A stretch of DNA of 55,320 bases. It comes from Lachnospiraceae bacterium. GTDB taxonomy: Bacteria; Bacillota; Clostridia; Lachnospirales; Lachnospiraceae. This document shows, in pieces, positions 18,842 through 27,250 of this stretch; position 1 is the stretch's first letter, and the number at the start of each line of letters is the position of its first letter. The stretch covers positions 1-55,320 of the forward strand of contig JAFZQY010000039.1 of NCBI GenBank assembly GCA_017620155.1. Direction: 5' to 3'. A model generated the notes under the pieces. That model searched no databases. It had not been told where the DNA came from and saw nothing but the letters and a program-made list of their open reading frames with translations. A program made the position numbers and the translations under genes.

Positions 18842-19087
18842 TCACCACTTCTCGTACGGACACCGATTCGCCGCAGTGAGAGCACGAAGTTGTACGAAGC
18901 ATCCGCAGCCGCGGCACAGCCCGTCATGCAGGCGCTCGCATTCCTGACAGATCGCCAGCCGCTCGGCGTAGAGATCGTCAGGAGTCCGTAACTCGGGCGC
19001 GATGCGCTCCATATATTCGTTTAGGTTAAAATCAGCCCCCGAAGCTTCTATGAGGCATCGGGGGCATATGTTTTGTAATGATATCAT
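18842..19087 (-). CDS. Small Cys-rich DUF6171 family protein
   Basis: 81 residues with three cysteine clusters: CPRC near the N-terminus, CQEC in the middle and CRGCGC followed by a late Cys in NRCPYEKW. This is a likely zinc-ribbon arrangement, and I recognise the pattern (RTPDDLYAERLAICQECERL...GLCRGCGCFV) as DUF6171. Function unknown. The ATG at 19087 has no good ribosome site. The gene starts 20 bases after the cellobiose phosphorylase stop on the same strand, so it is probably translated from that transcript. Its stop is within a few bases of the intergenic repeat. Confidence 0.75.
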   Translation of the reverse strand: MISLQNICPRCLIEASGADFNLNEYMERIAPELRTPDDLYAERLAICQECERLHDGLCRGCGCFVQLRALTAANRCPYEKW

Positions 19088-19106
19088 TGGCTTGCGCCGA
19101 CAGGCT

Positions 19107-21545
19107 TTAACCCATCACAACTTCTACATTAACTTCTTTCTTGGAAGGATCGAAAGGAATGATGCATCCGTCTACGGCCTGGCCGTCTACTGTCATGCTC
19201 TTTACGCCCTTCTCAACATCGGAAGGATTCTTAACGGTGATATTGTAGGTAGCGCCGCGGAACTTACGTGTTACCTTGAAATCGCCGAAGCCGTGAGGTA
19301 CGCAAGGGTCTACCTGAAGTCCCTTGTGTGTAGGATATACGCCGAGGATGTACTGTGAGATATTGCAGAATGTCCACGCAGCGGTACCAGTCAGCCAGCT
19401 GTTCTTGCCTTCGCCGGGGATGTATGCATCGTTACCTGCTACCATCTGGCAGTATACATAAGGCTCGGTCTTGTGGATCTCGGAGATCTCTTCGGTGTAT
19501 GCAGGGCAGGTCTTCTTATAGATCTCGAATGCTCTGTCGCCGCGGCCGATGACTGTCTCTGCTATGGAAACCCAAGGGTTGTTGTGGCAGAAGATACCGG
19601 CATTCTCTTTGTATCCGGGCGGATATGATGAGATCTCACCGAGCTCTAAGTGATATACGGTATATGCGGGCTGAAGGATCATTACGCCGTATTCGCAGTC
19701 GAGGTGCTCTTTTACGGAATCAAGAGCTTTCTGTGCGAGGCCTTCCTTAACACCGATGCCTGCGAGTGAGCAGAAACCGTTACTTTCGATGAAGATCTTG
19801 CCCTCTTCGCATTCCTTTGAACCGATCTTGTGGCTGTATGCGTCATATGCTCTGACGAACCAGTCGCCGTCCCAGCCGTCCTTGAGGACTGCATCGTACA
19901 TGATCTGAACTTCCTTGCGGGCTCTCTCAGCCTCAGCGGTGTCGCCGAGAAGTTCGCATAACTGAGCGTATTCCTCGCCGTACTTAACGAACATGCCTGC
20001 AATGAATACCGACTCTGCAACGGGGCCTTCTGAAGGTCCGAAGCACTGGAAAGACTCACCGGGATGCTCTGAGAAGCAGTTGAGGTTTAAGCAGTCATTC
20101 CAGTCTGCACGACCGATCAGAGGAAGGTTATGAGGTCCTTTGTTATTGACTGTGAAGTCGAAGGATCTCTTTAAGTGCTCCATAAGAGTGGTAGCTACGC
20201 TCATGTCATTGTCGTAAGGAACCATCTCATTAAGGATGGAAGTATCGCCTGTCTCTCTTACATATGCGGACACGCCTGCGATCAGCCACAGCGGATCGTC
20301 ATTGAATCCGGAACCGATGTCGGAGTTACCTCTCTTGGTAAGAGGCTGATACTGGTGATATGCGCTACCGTTCTGGAACTGTGTCGAAGCGATGTCGATG
20401 ATACGCTCTCTTGCACGCTCGGGGATCAGATGTACAAAACCGAGGAGATCCTGGTTGGAATCTCTGAAGCCCATTCCGCGGCCGATACCTGACTCGAAGT
20501 AGGAAGCGGAACGGCTCATGTTGAAGGTTACCATACACTGATACTGGTTCCAGATGTTGACCATACGGTTAACTTTGTCATTGGAGGATTCCAGAGTGTA
20601 GATGGAGAGCAGGTTGTTCCAGTACTCGCTTAACTTGGCAAAAGCAGCTTCTACGTCGGCATCAGTCTGATACTTTGCAAGAAGCTTGTTTGCGGGATCT
20701 TTCTTGATAACGCCCTTGGATTCCCACTTGTCATCATCGGGATTCTCGCAGTAGCCGAGAACGAATACGAATGACTTGGTCTCACCGGACTTTAAGTCTA
20801 CATTGAGCTGATGAACGCCTACAGGTGCCCAGCCGTGTGCGATGGAGCCTGTGCATGCGCCCTTTTCGCATACAACTTCGGGATTGCTGTTGTCGTGATA
20901 TGCTCCAAGGAATGCATCTCTGGATGTATCGAATCCGTCAACGGGTGCATTTACGGAGAATACTGCGTAGTGATTGCGGCGCTCTCTGTACTCGGTCTTG
21001 TGATAGATCGTAGATCCGATCACTTCAACTTCACCGGTAGAGAAGTTACGCTGGAAGTTTCTGGAATCGTCATCTGCGTTCCACAGACACCACTCAACAT
21101 ATGAGAAGAGTTTGATGGACTTATCCGCGGATGAATCGTTGGTCAGCTTGACCTGATGGATCTCGCAGTTATCATCTGTGGGAACGAAAGAAAGAACCGA
21201 TGCCTTAACGCCGTTCTTGGATGAATTCCACTTGCTGTATCCGATACCGTGACGGCACTCATAAGAGTCGAGCTCGGTCTTGGTGGGCTGCCAGCCGGGA
21301 TTCCATACGCTGTCGCCGTCCTTGATATAGAAATATTTACCGTTTATATCAGCGGGGACATCATTGTAACGATAACGGGTGATACGCAGAAGCTTGGCAT
21401 CCTTATAGAAAGAATAACCGCCCATCGTGTTGGATATAAGTGTAAAATAACTGTTGCTGCCCAGATAGTTGATCCAGGGCAAAGGAGTCTTGGGTGTGGT
21501 GATCACATACTCCTTGTTCGGGTCATCAAAATAACCGAATTTCAT
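19107..21545 (-). CDS. cbp: Cellobiose phosphorylase (GH94)
   Basis: Cytosolic glycoside phosphorylase that splits cellobiose with phosphate to glucose-1-phosphate and glucose, saving ATP during cellulose-derived sugar use. 812 residues, the normal length for the family. An N-terminal beta-sandwich ([42 protein letters not shown]) is followed by the (alpha/alpha)6 barrel with [27 protein letters not shown] (the general-acid Asp) and the C-terminal [26 protein letters not shown] blocks typical of GH94. ATG 21545 is preceded by TTGGAGG; the in-frame upstream extension to 21686 has no ribosome site. A minus-strand TATAAT at 21646-21651 gives a ~95-base leader. Related disaccharide phosphorylases (cellodextrin, laminaribiose) are less likely but possible. 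Confidence 0.92.
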   Translation of the reverse strand: MKFGYFDDPNKEYVITTPKTPLPWINYLGSNSYFTLISNTMGGYSFYKDAKLLRITRYRYNDVPADINGKYFYIKDGDSVWNPGWQPTKTELDSYECRHGIGYSKWNSSKNGVKASVLSFVPTDDNCEIHQVKLTNDSSADKSIKLFSYVEWCLWNADDDSRNFQRNFSTGEVEVIGSTIYHKTEYRERRNHYAVFSVNAPVDGFDTSRDAFLGAYHDNSNPEVVCEKGACTGSIAHGWAPVGVHQLNVDLKSGETKSFVFVLGYCENPDDDKWESKGVIKKDPANKLLAKYQTDADVEAAFAKLSEYWNNLLSIYTLESSNDKVNRMVNIWNQYQCMVTFNMSRSASYFESGIGRGMGFRDSNQDLLGFVHLIPERARERIIDIASTQFQNGSAYHQYQPLTKRGNSDIGSGFNDDPLWLIAGVSAYVRETGDTSILNEMVPYDNDMSVATTLMEHLKRSFDFTVNNKGPHNLPLIGRADWNDCLNLNCFSEHPGESFQCFGPSEGPVAESVFIAGMFVKYGEEYAQLCELLGDTAEAERARKEVQIMYDAVLKDGWDGDWFVRAYDAYSHKIGSKECEEGKIFIESNGFCSLAGIGVKEGLAQKALDSVKEHLDCEYGVMILQPAYTVYHLELGEISSYPPGYKENAGIFCHNNPWVSIAETVIGRGDRAFEIYKKTCPAYTEEISEIHKTEPYVYCQMVAGNDAYIPGEGKNSWLTGTAAWTFCNISQYILGVYPTHKGLQVDPCVPHGFGDFKVTRKFRGATYNITVKNPSDVEKGVKSMTVDGQAVDGCIIPFDPSKKEVNVEVVMG

Positions 21546-21718
21546 GCTATACCTCCAATAGTAGTTTCTTGACATCAGGGTTGTCATAGTTGTATTATTT
21601 ATACCCTGAAAACAGACTGCTGCTGCGTAGTGCAGTGCAGAGATAATTATATCAAATTGTCTGTTATAAGTACACTTTTTTTGCACTATATCGCTGAAAA
21701 CAGCCCCTCAAATCCGAT

Positions 21719-22882
21719 ATGTATGAGTATATAGCCGTGTGCCATTTCGGCATGGAGGCGGTGCTTAAAAGAGAAATATCCGACCTGGGATATGAGATAA
21801 CGAATTCGCAGGATGGCCGCATCTGCTTTAAGGGCGGACCGGAGGCCCTTGCGCGGGCAAATATCTTCCTTCGCACGGCCGAAAGAGTGCTCATCAAGAT
21901 AGGGGAGTTCGATGCGACCACATATGAAGAGCTTTTCCAGGGGACCAAGGCGCTTGCCTGGGAGGAATTTATCCCCGAGAACGGGCGATTCTGGGTGACC
22001 AAGGTCGCGACGGTCAAGTCCGCACTTTTTTCTCCGAGGGACATTCAGTCCGTCATGAAAAAGGCGATGGTCGAACGCATGAAAAAGACTTACCGGCGGG
22101 ATGTGTTTGCCGAAGACGGCGACGATTATCCCGTAAGAGTCTTCCTGTATAAGGATAATGTGACAGTCGGCCTGGATTCGAGCGGTGAGAGCCTTCACAA
22201 GAGGGGATACCGGAAGCTGAACAATCAGGCTCCGATAGCCGAGAACCTGGCAGCAGGCCTGATCATGCTGACCCCCTGGCACGGAGACCGCATCCTGGTC
22301 GATCCTTTCTGCGGGAGCGGCACATTCCCGATAGAGGCCGCCATGATGGCTGCGAACATCGCCCCCGGAATGAACAGAGAGTTCACGGCCGAGGACTGGA
22401 CACATATCATCCCCAGGAAGGCATGGTATGAGGCCGGCGATGAAGCAAGAGACCTGATCCGGCATGATATCGAGACAGACATCCAGGGATATGACATAGA
22501 CGATGCCTGTGTCACAATATCCCGGGAGAATGCGAGAGCGGCAGGCGTTGATCATCTGATACACTTCCAGAGGCGGGACGTCAAAGACCTGTCTCATCCG
22601 AAGAAATACGGCTTCATCATCACGAATCCTCCTTACGGCGAGAGGATGATGAAAGACGGCGAATTAAAGGAACTCTACCGGACCATCGGAGAAAGATACA
22701 AAGCTCTGGATTCCTGGTCGATGTACCTGATCACCGCGTACGAAAATGCAGAATATGACATAGGTCACAAAGCAACCAAAAACCGCAAGATCTACAACGG
22801 TATGATCAAAACATATTTTTATCAGTATATGGGGCCGAAGCCTCCGCGCAGAGCCCCGGAACGGGAAGGGATTAAGGCGTGA
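21719..22882 (+). CDS. THUMP-domain class I SAM-dependent RNA methyltransferase (RlmL/YpsC-like)
   Basis: Predicted 23S rRNA (guanine-N2) methyltransferase of the YpsC/RlmL-N type. The 387 residues comprise an N-terminal ferredoxin-like part and THUMP domain (~1-155; VCHFGMEAVLKREI, GRICFKGGPEALARANIFLRTAERV), then a Rossmann methyltransferase with the SAM motif DPFCGSGT (~194-201), an acidic loop (QGYDIDD) and the catalytic NPPYGERM motif (~302-309). The ATG at 21719 has only a weak ribosome site. The gene overlaps the next one by 4 bases (GTGA), so the two are translationally coupled and head a compact four-gene run. Confidence 0.88.
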   Translation: MYEYIAVCHFGMEAVLKREISDLGYEITNSQDGRICFKGGPEALARANIFLRTAERVLIKIGEFDATTYEELFQGTKALAWEEFIPENGRFWVTKVATVKSALFSPRDIQSVMKKAMVERMKKTYRRDVFAEDGDDYPVRVFLYKDNVTVGLDSSGESLHKRGYRKLNNQAPIAENLAAGLIMLTPWHGDRILVDPFCGSGTFPIEAAMMAANIAPGMNREFTAEDWTHIIPRKAWYEAGDEARDLIRHDIETDIQGYDIDDACVTISRENARAAGVDHLIHFQRRDVKDLSHPKKYGFIITNPPYGERMMKDGELKELYRTIGERYKALDSWSMYLITAYENAEYDIGHKATKNRKIYNGMIKTYFYQYMGPKPPRRAPEREGIKA

Positions 22883-23991
22883 GCGCTGCCGGAGATATTT
22901 ATTCCGTATATAAGAAAACATTGATAGCGGCCCTTATATGCGCCGTATTCCTGCTGGGCGGCTCTTTTGCCTATGTTGCGCTGATGCATCCGGTGAGTCT
23001 TACGGCTTCCCGCGGAGTCCAGGACGCGACCCATGCGAGCGTGGGTTCTGTGGGCATGTCACAGAGTTCGTCTTATGCGGCCCAATCCGCAGCCGACTCT
23101 GACGGCACATCTCTTTTCCTGAATGCCGCATCATCCGATTCGGAGTATCTGTGGGTACCCATTCCCGACGGTATCGCCAGCTCCGACATCACGATCGAGA
23201 ACCACTACATGGACAGGCAGCTCTGGGTATGCATAGCCGGCGGAGATGCAGAGTACTATAATGACAATTACATTTCGGGCAACTTAAACGGCGTATCGTA
23301 CGGCCAGGCTGTGGCCGACAATGACCGTACGGTCCTGAAATTCGATATGGATCAGGTTTATGAATACAACACTATCTACGAAGACGGGGTTCTTTATATC
23401 GGAAAGCTCCGTCCCAGAGAGGTGTATGACAGGATCGTGATCATCGACCCGGCAGGCGTGGTACCGATCGAGTATGCCAATGCCGATTCGCTTTCCGCCG
23501 CACGGATCTGCCAGGATATCTCGTCCAAGCTGCTGACGGCACTTGAATCCAAAGGCATCCGCGTATATGTGACGAGCCTGGATGAGAGGGTTGCCGCCAA
23601 TGAAGACAGCCTGTCGCTCCTTACAGAGGTTAAGCCGGACATGTATATCCGCATAGAGACTTCATATGATGAAGACTCCAAAGTATACGGGACGGAGACG
23701 ATATATAACGGTACGTATTTTATCCCGGGATTCGGATCGGTCGAGCTGGCGGATCTTTTAGAGGCCAATGTGACGACGGCCATAGGCGGAAAAGCCATGG
23801 GGCTTGCCGAAGCCGGAGAAAACGACGAGATCATCCGCAGGGCGACTGTTCCGGCTGCTACCATCAAGATCGGATACTATACCAATACGCAGGAAAACAT
23901 ACTGCTTAACAGAGATGACTACAGGACCAGGATCGCTGACGGCATCACGGCGGCGATCGAGCAGGCCTACGACGGGGACGGGCAGAGGTAA
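22879..23991 (+). CDS. Membrane-anchored, apparently inactive amidase_3-like protein
   Basis: 370 residues from a GTG start overlapping the upstream stop. An N-terminal transmembrane helix (~14-36, TLIAALICAVFLLGGSFAYVAL) and a Ser/Ala-rich linker precede a beta-rich domain (~95-180) and a domain shaped like N-acetylmuramoyl-L-alanine amidase (amidase_3, ~183-365). The family landmarks can be aligned but the zinc ligands are changed: DPGHGG reads DPAGVV (~190-195), and the SIHAN-type block reads RIETS after KPDMY. The VYVTS..DERVAANED and C-terminal NILLNRDDYRTRIADGI blocks remain. I infer a non-catalytic wall-binding or regulatory homologue. It sits outside the membrane. Confidence 0.6.
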   Translation: MSAAGDIYSVYKKTLIAALICAVFLLGGSFAYVALMHPVSLTASRGVQDATHASVGSVGMSQSSSYAAQSAADSDGTSLFLNAASSDSEYLWVPIPDGIASSDITIENHYMDRQLWVCIAGGDAEYYNDNYISGNLNGVSYGQAVADNDRTVLKFDMDQVYEYNTIYEDGVLYIGKLRPREVYDRIVIIDPAGVVPIEYANADSLSAARICQDISSKLLTALESKGIRVYVTSLDERVAANEDSLSLLTEVKPDMYIRIETSYDEDSKVYGTETIYNGTYFIPGFGSVELADLLEANVTTAIGGKAMGLAEAGENDEIIRRATVPAATIKIGYYTNTQENILLNRDDYRTRIADGITAAIEQAYDGDGQR

Positions 23992-23994
23992 GAC

Positions 23995-24609
23995 ATGAAC
24001 AGGATAGTTTTTGCGACGGCTAATCAGGGCAAGTTAAAAGAGATCCACCAGATCCTATCCGATACCGGATTTGAGATCGTGTCGATGGCGGAGGCCGGAA
24101 TAGATATCGATGTCGAGGAAGACGGCACCACTTTTGAGGAAAATGCTCTCATCAAGGCCCGCGCTGTTGCGGCCAAGCTCCCCGATGATATCGTGATGGC
24201 TGACGATTCGGGGCTTGAGATCGATTATCTCGGCGGCGAGCCCGGCATCTACTCGGCCAGATACTTGGGGCACGATACCCCCTACCATGAGAAGAACATG
24301 CACTTCATCAAACTCCTCGAGGGAGTTCCCGATGAAAAAAGAACCGCCAGGTTCGTATGCGCGATAGCAGCCGTGCTCCCCGGCGGCCGCGAGATCACCA
24401 CTCACGGAACCTACGAGGGCATGATCGGATATGAGGAAAAAGGAGAAAACGGTTTCGGTTATGATCCCGTCTTCTATCTTCCTGATGCGGGATGCTATTC
24501 CGCTGAACTGACGGATGAGGAAAAACACGCAAGGAGCCACAGGGGCAAAGCCTTAAGGGCCATGCGTGATGAATTGAAGAAGATATATGCGAATACTGAT
24601 AATAAGTGA
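23995..24609 (+). CDS. rdgB: XTP/dITP (non-canonical purine NTP) pyrophosphatase
   Basis: House-cleaning HAM1/RdgB enzyme that hydrolyses XTP and (d)ITP to monophosphates, keeping deaminated purines out of nucleic acids. 204 residues, the normal length. Landmarks: N-terminal FATANQGKLKEI (substrate/metal loop), VMADDSGLEIDYLGGEPGIYSARY, the GENGFGYDPVFY block and SHRGKALR near the end. The ribosome site GAGGTAA precedes ATG 23995, three bases after the previous stop. Its 3' end overlaps the next gene by 23 bases. Confidence 0.94.
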   Translation: MNRIVFATANQGKLKEIHQILSDTGFEIVSMAEAGIDIDVEEDGTTFEENALIKARAVAAKLPDDIVMADDSGLEIDYLGGEPGIYSARYLGHDTPYHEKNMHFIKLLEGVPDEKRTARFVCAIAAVLPGGREITTHGTYEGMIGYEEKGENGFGYDPVFYLPDAGCYSAELTDEEKHARSHRGKALRAMRDELKKIYANTDNK

Positions 24610-25072
24610 TACACACAGATACCATGAGCCGCTCGAGGGGATCCTCAAGAACGACGGGCCTTTTGATCTGCTGATCCATTGCGGAGACTTAGAGGGTGAA
24701 GAGGATCAGATCGACAGACTGACGGGCCCTACCTGCGCATGTGTGATGGTTCCCGGCAACAACGACTTTTTCTGTACACTTCCCAGAGAAAGGGTGCTGA
24801 AGATAGCAGGGCTTAAGATATTGGTCACTCACGGCCACAATTATTATGTGTCCATGGATCCGAGCATCTTAAAGAGCGAGGCATATGACCGCGGGATGGA
24901 CATAGTGATGTTCGGACATACCCATAAGCCGCTCATTGATGAGTCGGGTCCCGTCATCGCGATCAATCCGGGGTCCCTTACCTATCCCAGACAGAACGGC
25001 CGCCGGCCTTCATATATAGTGATGGAAGCAGAAGAAGGAAGAGCGCCTTCTTTCGAAATAAGGTATCTGTAA
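24587..25072 (+). CDS. YfcE/MJ0936-type metallophosphoesterase
   Basis: 161-residue calcineurin-like phosphodiesterase of the YfcE family. Metal-binding motifs appear in order: ISDTHRYH (8-10), IHCGDLEG (~33), VPGNNDF (~57), LVTHGH (~82) and FGHTHKP (~106). The family hydrolyses phosphodiesters in vitro; the physiological substrate is unclear. It overlaps rdgB by 23 bases in another frame, an arrangement common in Clostridia that suggests a shared nucleotide-cleaning role. The ATG at 24587 has a weak GAAGAAG site, consistent with translational coupling. Confidence 0.88.
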   Translation: MRILIISDTHRYHEPLEGILKNDGPFDLLIHCGDLEGEEDQIDRLTGPTCACVMVPGNNDFFCTLPRERVLKIAGLKILVTHGHNYYVSMDPSILKSEAYDRGMDIVMFGHTHKPLIDESGPVIAINPGSLTYPRQNGRRPSYIVMEAEEGRAPSFEIRYL

Positions 25073-25131
25073 AGAAATCGCAGATATGATAAGATAATCA
25101 GTGACGGATGACCGATCCGTACATATGACAT

Positions 25132-25206
25132 CGGGGTGTGGCTCAGTTTGGCTAGAGCACCTGGTTTGGGACCAGGGGGTCGCAGGTTCGAATCCTGTCA
25201 CCCCGA
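25132..25206 (+). tRNA. tRNA-Pro (anticodon TGG)
   Basis: 75 nucleotides with a complete cloverleaf. The acceptor arm CGGGGTG / CACCCCG is perfect. The anticodon stem CCTGG/CCAGG encloses loop TTTGGGA with anticodon TGG; the T arm has GGTTCGAATCC; discriminator A. CCA is not encoded. The minus-strand GGDEF gene ends inside it (stop at 25198-25200). Confidence 0.96.
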
Positions 25207-27120
25207 CACTTTCGTTTTTTCTTTATACATTTCCTTATCGGCGCGGTTGATGACCGCGTCGATATTTGTATTATCGTCTATCGTTTCCGTAACTATGCCT
25301 ATGCTGGCCGAGAGTACATACTCTTTCGAAGATTTGGTCTGGAGGTCCTTTAATGTTCTGTGGAAGCTCTCTGCGCGTGCGCTTAAGATCTCATCGCCAT
25401 AATACCCGACCCCGATGATATAAAATTCATCCCCGCCGGCTCTTACACAGATCTCTCCGGGAAGCGTACTCTGCATTACGGCCGTACTTAGGACCTTGAT
25501 ACCGTAGTCGCCCTCCAGATGCCCATAGGTGTCGTTTATATTCTTAAGCCCGTTCATGTCGATCACGGCCACGAAGAGTTTTTCGCCGTGATGATTCTCA
25601 AGGGATATTTTTTCCAGCTGATGGGTCATTCCCCTGCGGTTATACAGACCGGTCATACTGTCGCGGATCGACATTAATAACAACTGTCTTTTGGTTCTGG
25701 ACATTTCCAGAGCGTTGTTAACGAACCGCAGCCATGTACGATATACAAGCGTCAGTGTGCAGGGATCTTCCAGAGATCTTCTGATGACGGCATATCCGAA
25801 TGTTATCTTTTCAAAGTGGAGAGGAGAAAAATAAAAGATGCTCGGCTCGATCGTTTCATCGCTTAAAAGGGGAGTCATGATCCCTGTGTCGAATGTGACC
25901 GGCGCCGTGCTGACATCAAACTCTCTGTTCGGAAGCAGATGGGCGGAAAGCGCGACGGTCATCTTTTCCGGATAGTCCTTGCGGTCATCCAGGTCGTCGC
26001 TCAGCCAGTTTTCCTTCAGACAGAGCTGATAATCTCTGAAGGGCTTTAGCAGATAGATGAGCTCGCCGATCTTCTCAAGGCATGCTTCGGGTGAGCCCGA
26101 GGCGGTGAATTCTTCCATGCAATAGCTCTCCATGAGCCGTCCGAAACTGATTTCGTCAAGCTCGTTATCCGAAGAACTGTTGTATGCCACCAGATACGAG
26201 ATACGTCGGAAAGCACTCAGAGACCTCTCGATACGGGGAGCGCAGCCGCAGCTTATGCCGGGGAAGAACATCTCTTTGACTTCCGATTCATACGGCAGTA
26301 TCTCTTTTCCGGGATCGATGATCTTCCTCAGATAGTCGACGGTCTGCGATGCGGAAAAAGTGTCCGCCGCATCATATGCCGAAAGGATGACGTCGTTGCA
26401 GCATCCTTCCATGGTGGTATCGAAACCTATGACGGTGATATCTTCGGGAACATTGATCCCGAGCTGCCTTAACCTGTAGATCAGTCCCAAAGCCATGTGA
26501 GTGCTGGTACAAAGTACGGCTTCCGGCATGGAGATCTCTCCGTCCGCCAGCTGTCTGGCCAGCGTATCGCCGCTGGAATACCAGAAATCTCCATATACGA
26601 TATGCTCCTTGCTGACGCTATAGCCTGCCTTTTCTATCTCATCAAGGCACACATTCAGCCTTTCTTCCGCAACCTCGTTTCCCTTGGGGCCCGTAAGTAT
26701 GCACAGGTTCTTTTTGCCGTGGACTTCGATCATGTGTCTGCACATCTCGCGAAGGGCCATTTCGTTATCGCTTTTTATCATCGGCAGGTCGCCGATCGAC
26801 ATTTCAAGGGTTACGACAGGAAGATCGGGATGCGCTTTAAGGCATTCGAGCAGTTCGGGTAATATGCGCCCACCCTCGCCCAGAACGAGATTCACCGAAT
26901 CGAGGATCAGTCCGTCGATGCTGTCAAAATTCATGAGACGGAAGATATTAGACTCCGCCTCCACATATGTCTCGCGTTGGAATTCCAGGTGGGTCAGGGG
27001 TGAAAAAACGGAAAAATGATATCCGTATTTCCTGCATTGGGTAGCGATCCCGTTTATTATCCTTATCCCGTGAGATGCCTCCGGCTGTGCCGTAAAGAGT
27101 GCGATGTTCTTTCTGCGCAT
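25198..27120 (-). CDS. LacI-like sugar-binding sensor fused to a GGDEF (diguanylate cyclase) domain
   Basis: 640 residues. Residues ~1-280 look like the periplasmic-binding-protein fold of LacI-type regulators (KNIALFTAQPEASHGIRIINGI, DGLILDSVN, LCILTGPKGNEVAEERLNVC, AVLCTSTHMALGLIYRLRQLGINVPEDITVIGFD), but there is no HTH before it and no signal peptide, so it should sense a cytosolic ligand. A middle region (~290-460) is of unclear family. A C-terminal GGDEF domain (~470-640) keeps LTGLYNRRG-like SMTGLYNRRG, DMNGLKNINDTYGH and the catalytic GGDEF (562-566). The RxxD inhibitory site is absent. I infer ligand-controlled c-di-GMP synthesis. ATG 27120 follows a weak AAGGG. Its 3' end lies in tRNA-Pro. 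Confidence 0.85.
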   Translation of the reverse strand: MRRKNIALFTAQPEASHGIRIINGIATQCRKYGYHFSVFSPLTHLEFQRETYVEAESNIFRLMNFDSIDGLILDSVNLVLGEGGRILPELLECLKAHPDLPVVTLEMSIGDLPMIKSDNEMALREMCRHMIEVHGKKNLCILTGPKGNEVAEERLNVCLDEIEKAGYSVSKEHIVYGDFWYSSGDTLARQLADGEISMPEAVLCTSTHMALGLIYRLRQLGINVPEDITVIGFDTTMEGCCNDVILSAYDAADTFSASQTVDYLRKIIDPGKEILPYESEVKEMFFPGISCGCAPRIERSLSAFRRISYLVAYNSSSDNELDEISFGRLMESYCMEEFTASGSPEACLEKIGELIYLLKPFRDYQLCLKENWLSDDLDDRKDYPEKMTVALSAHLLPNREFDVSTAPVTFDTGIMTPLLSDETIEPSIFYFSPLHFEKITFGYAVIRRSLEDPCTLTLVYRTWLRFVNNALEMSRTKRQLLLMSIRDSMTGLYNRRGMTHQLEKISLENHHGEKLFVAVIDMNGLKNINDTYGHLEGDYGIKVLSTAVMQSTLPGEICVRAGGDEFYIIGVGYYGDEILSARAESFHRTLKDLQTKSSKEYVLSASIGIVTETIDDNTNIDAVINRADKEMYKEKTKVSG

Positions 27121-27250
27121 TTCTTTTAACCCTTTTTTGATGAAAAAGAACCCTATATATACAAAATTGTAAATGTGTAGTGTCGCAATGTCTACAATTT
27201 CGAGGTAAAATAGTGTATAAGTCTCCGGTTGTATTTTTGAGAGTAATTAT

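Noticed and set aside
21546-21686. N-terminal extension of cellobiose phosphorylase
   Set aside because: The frame is open but has no ribosome site, and the family N-terminus begins at the ATG at 21545, which follows GGAGG.
25198-27120. LacI-family repressor
   Set aside because: There is no N-terminal HTH and the protein continues into a GGDEF domain.
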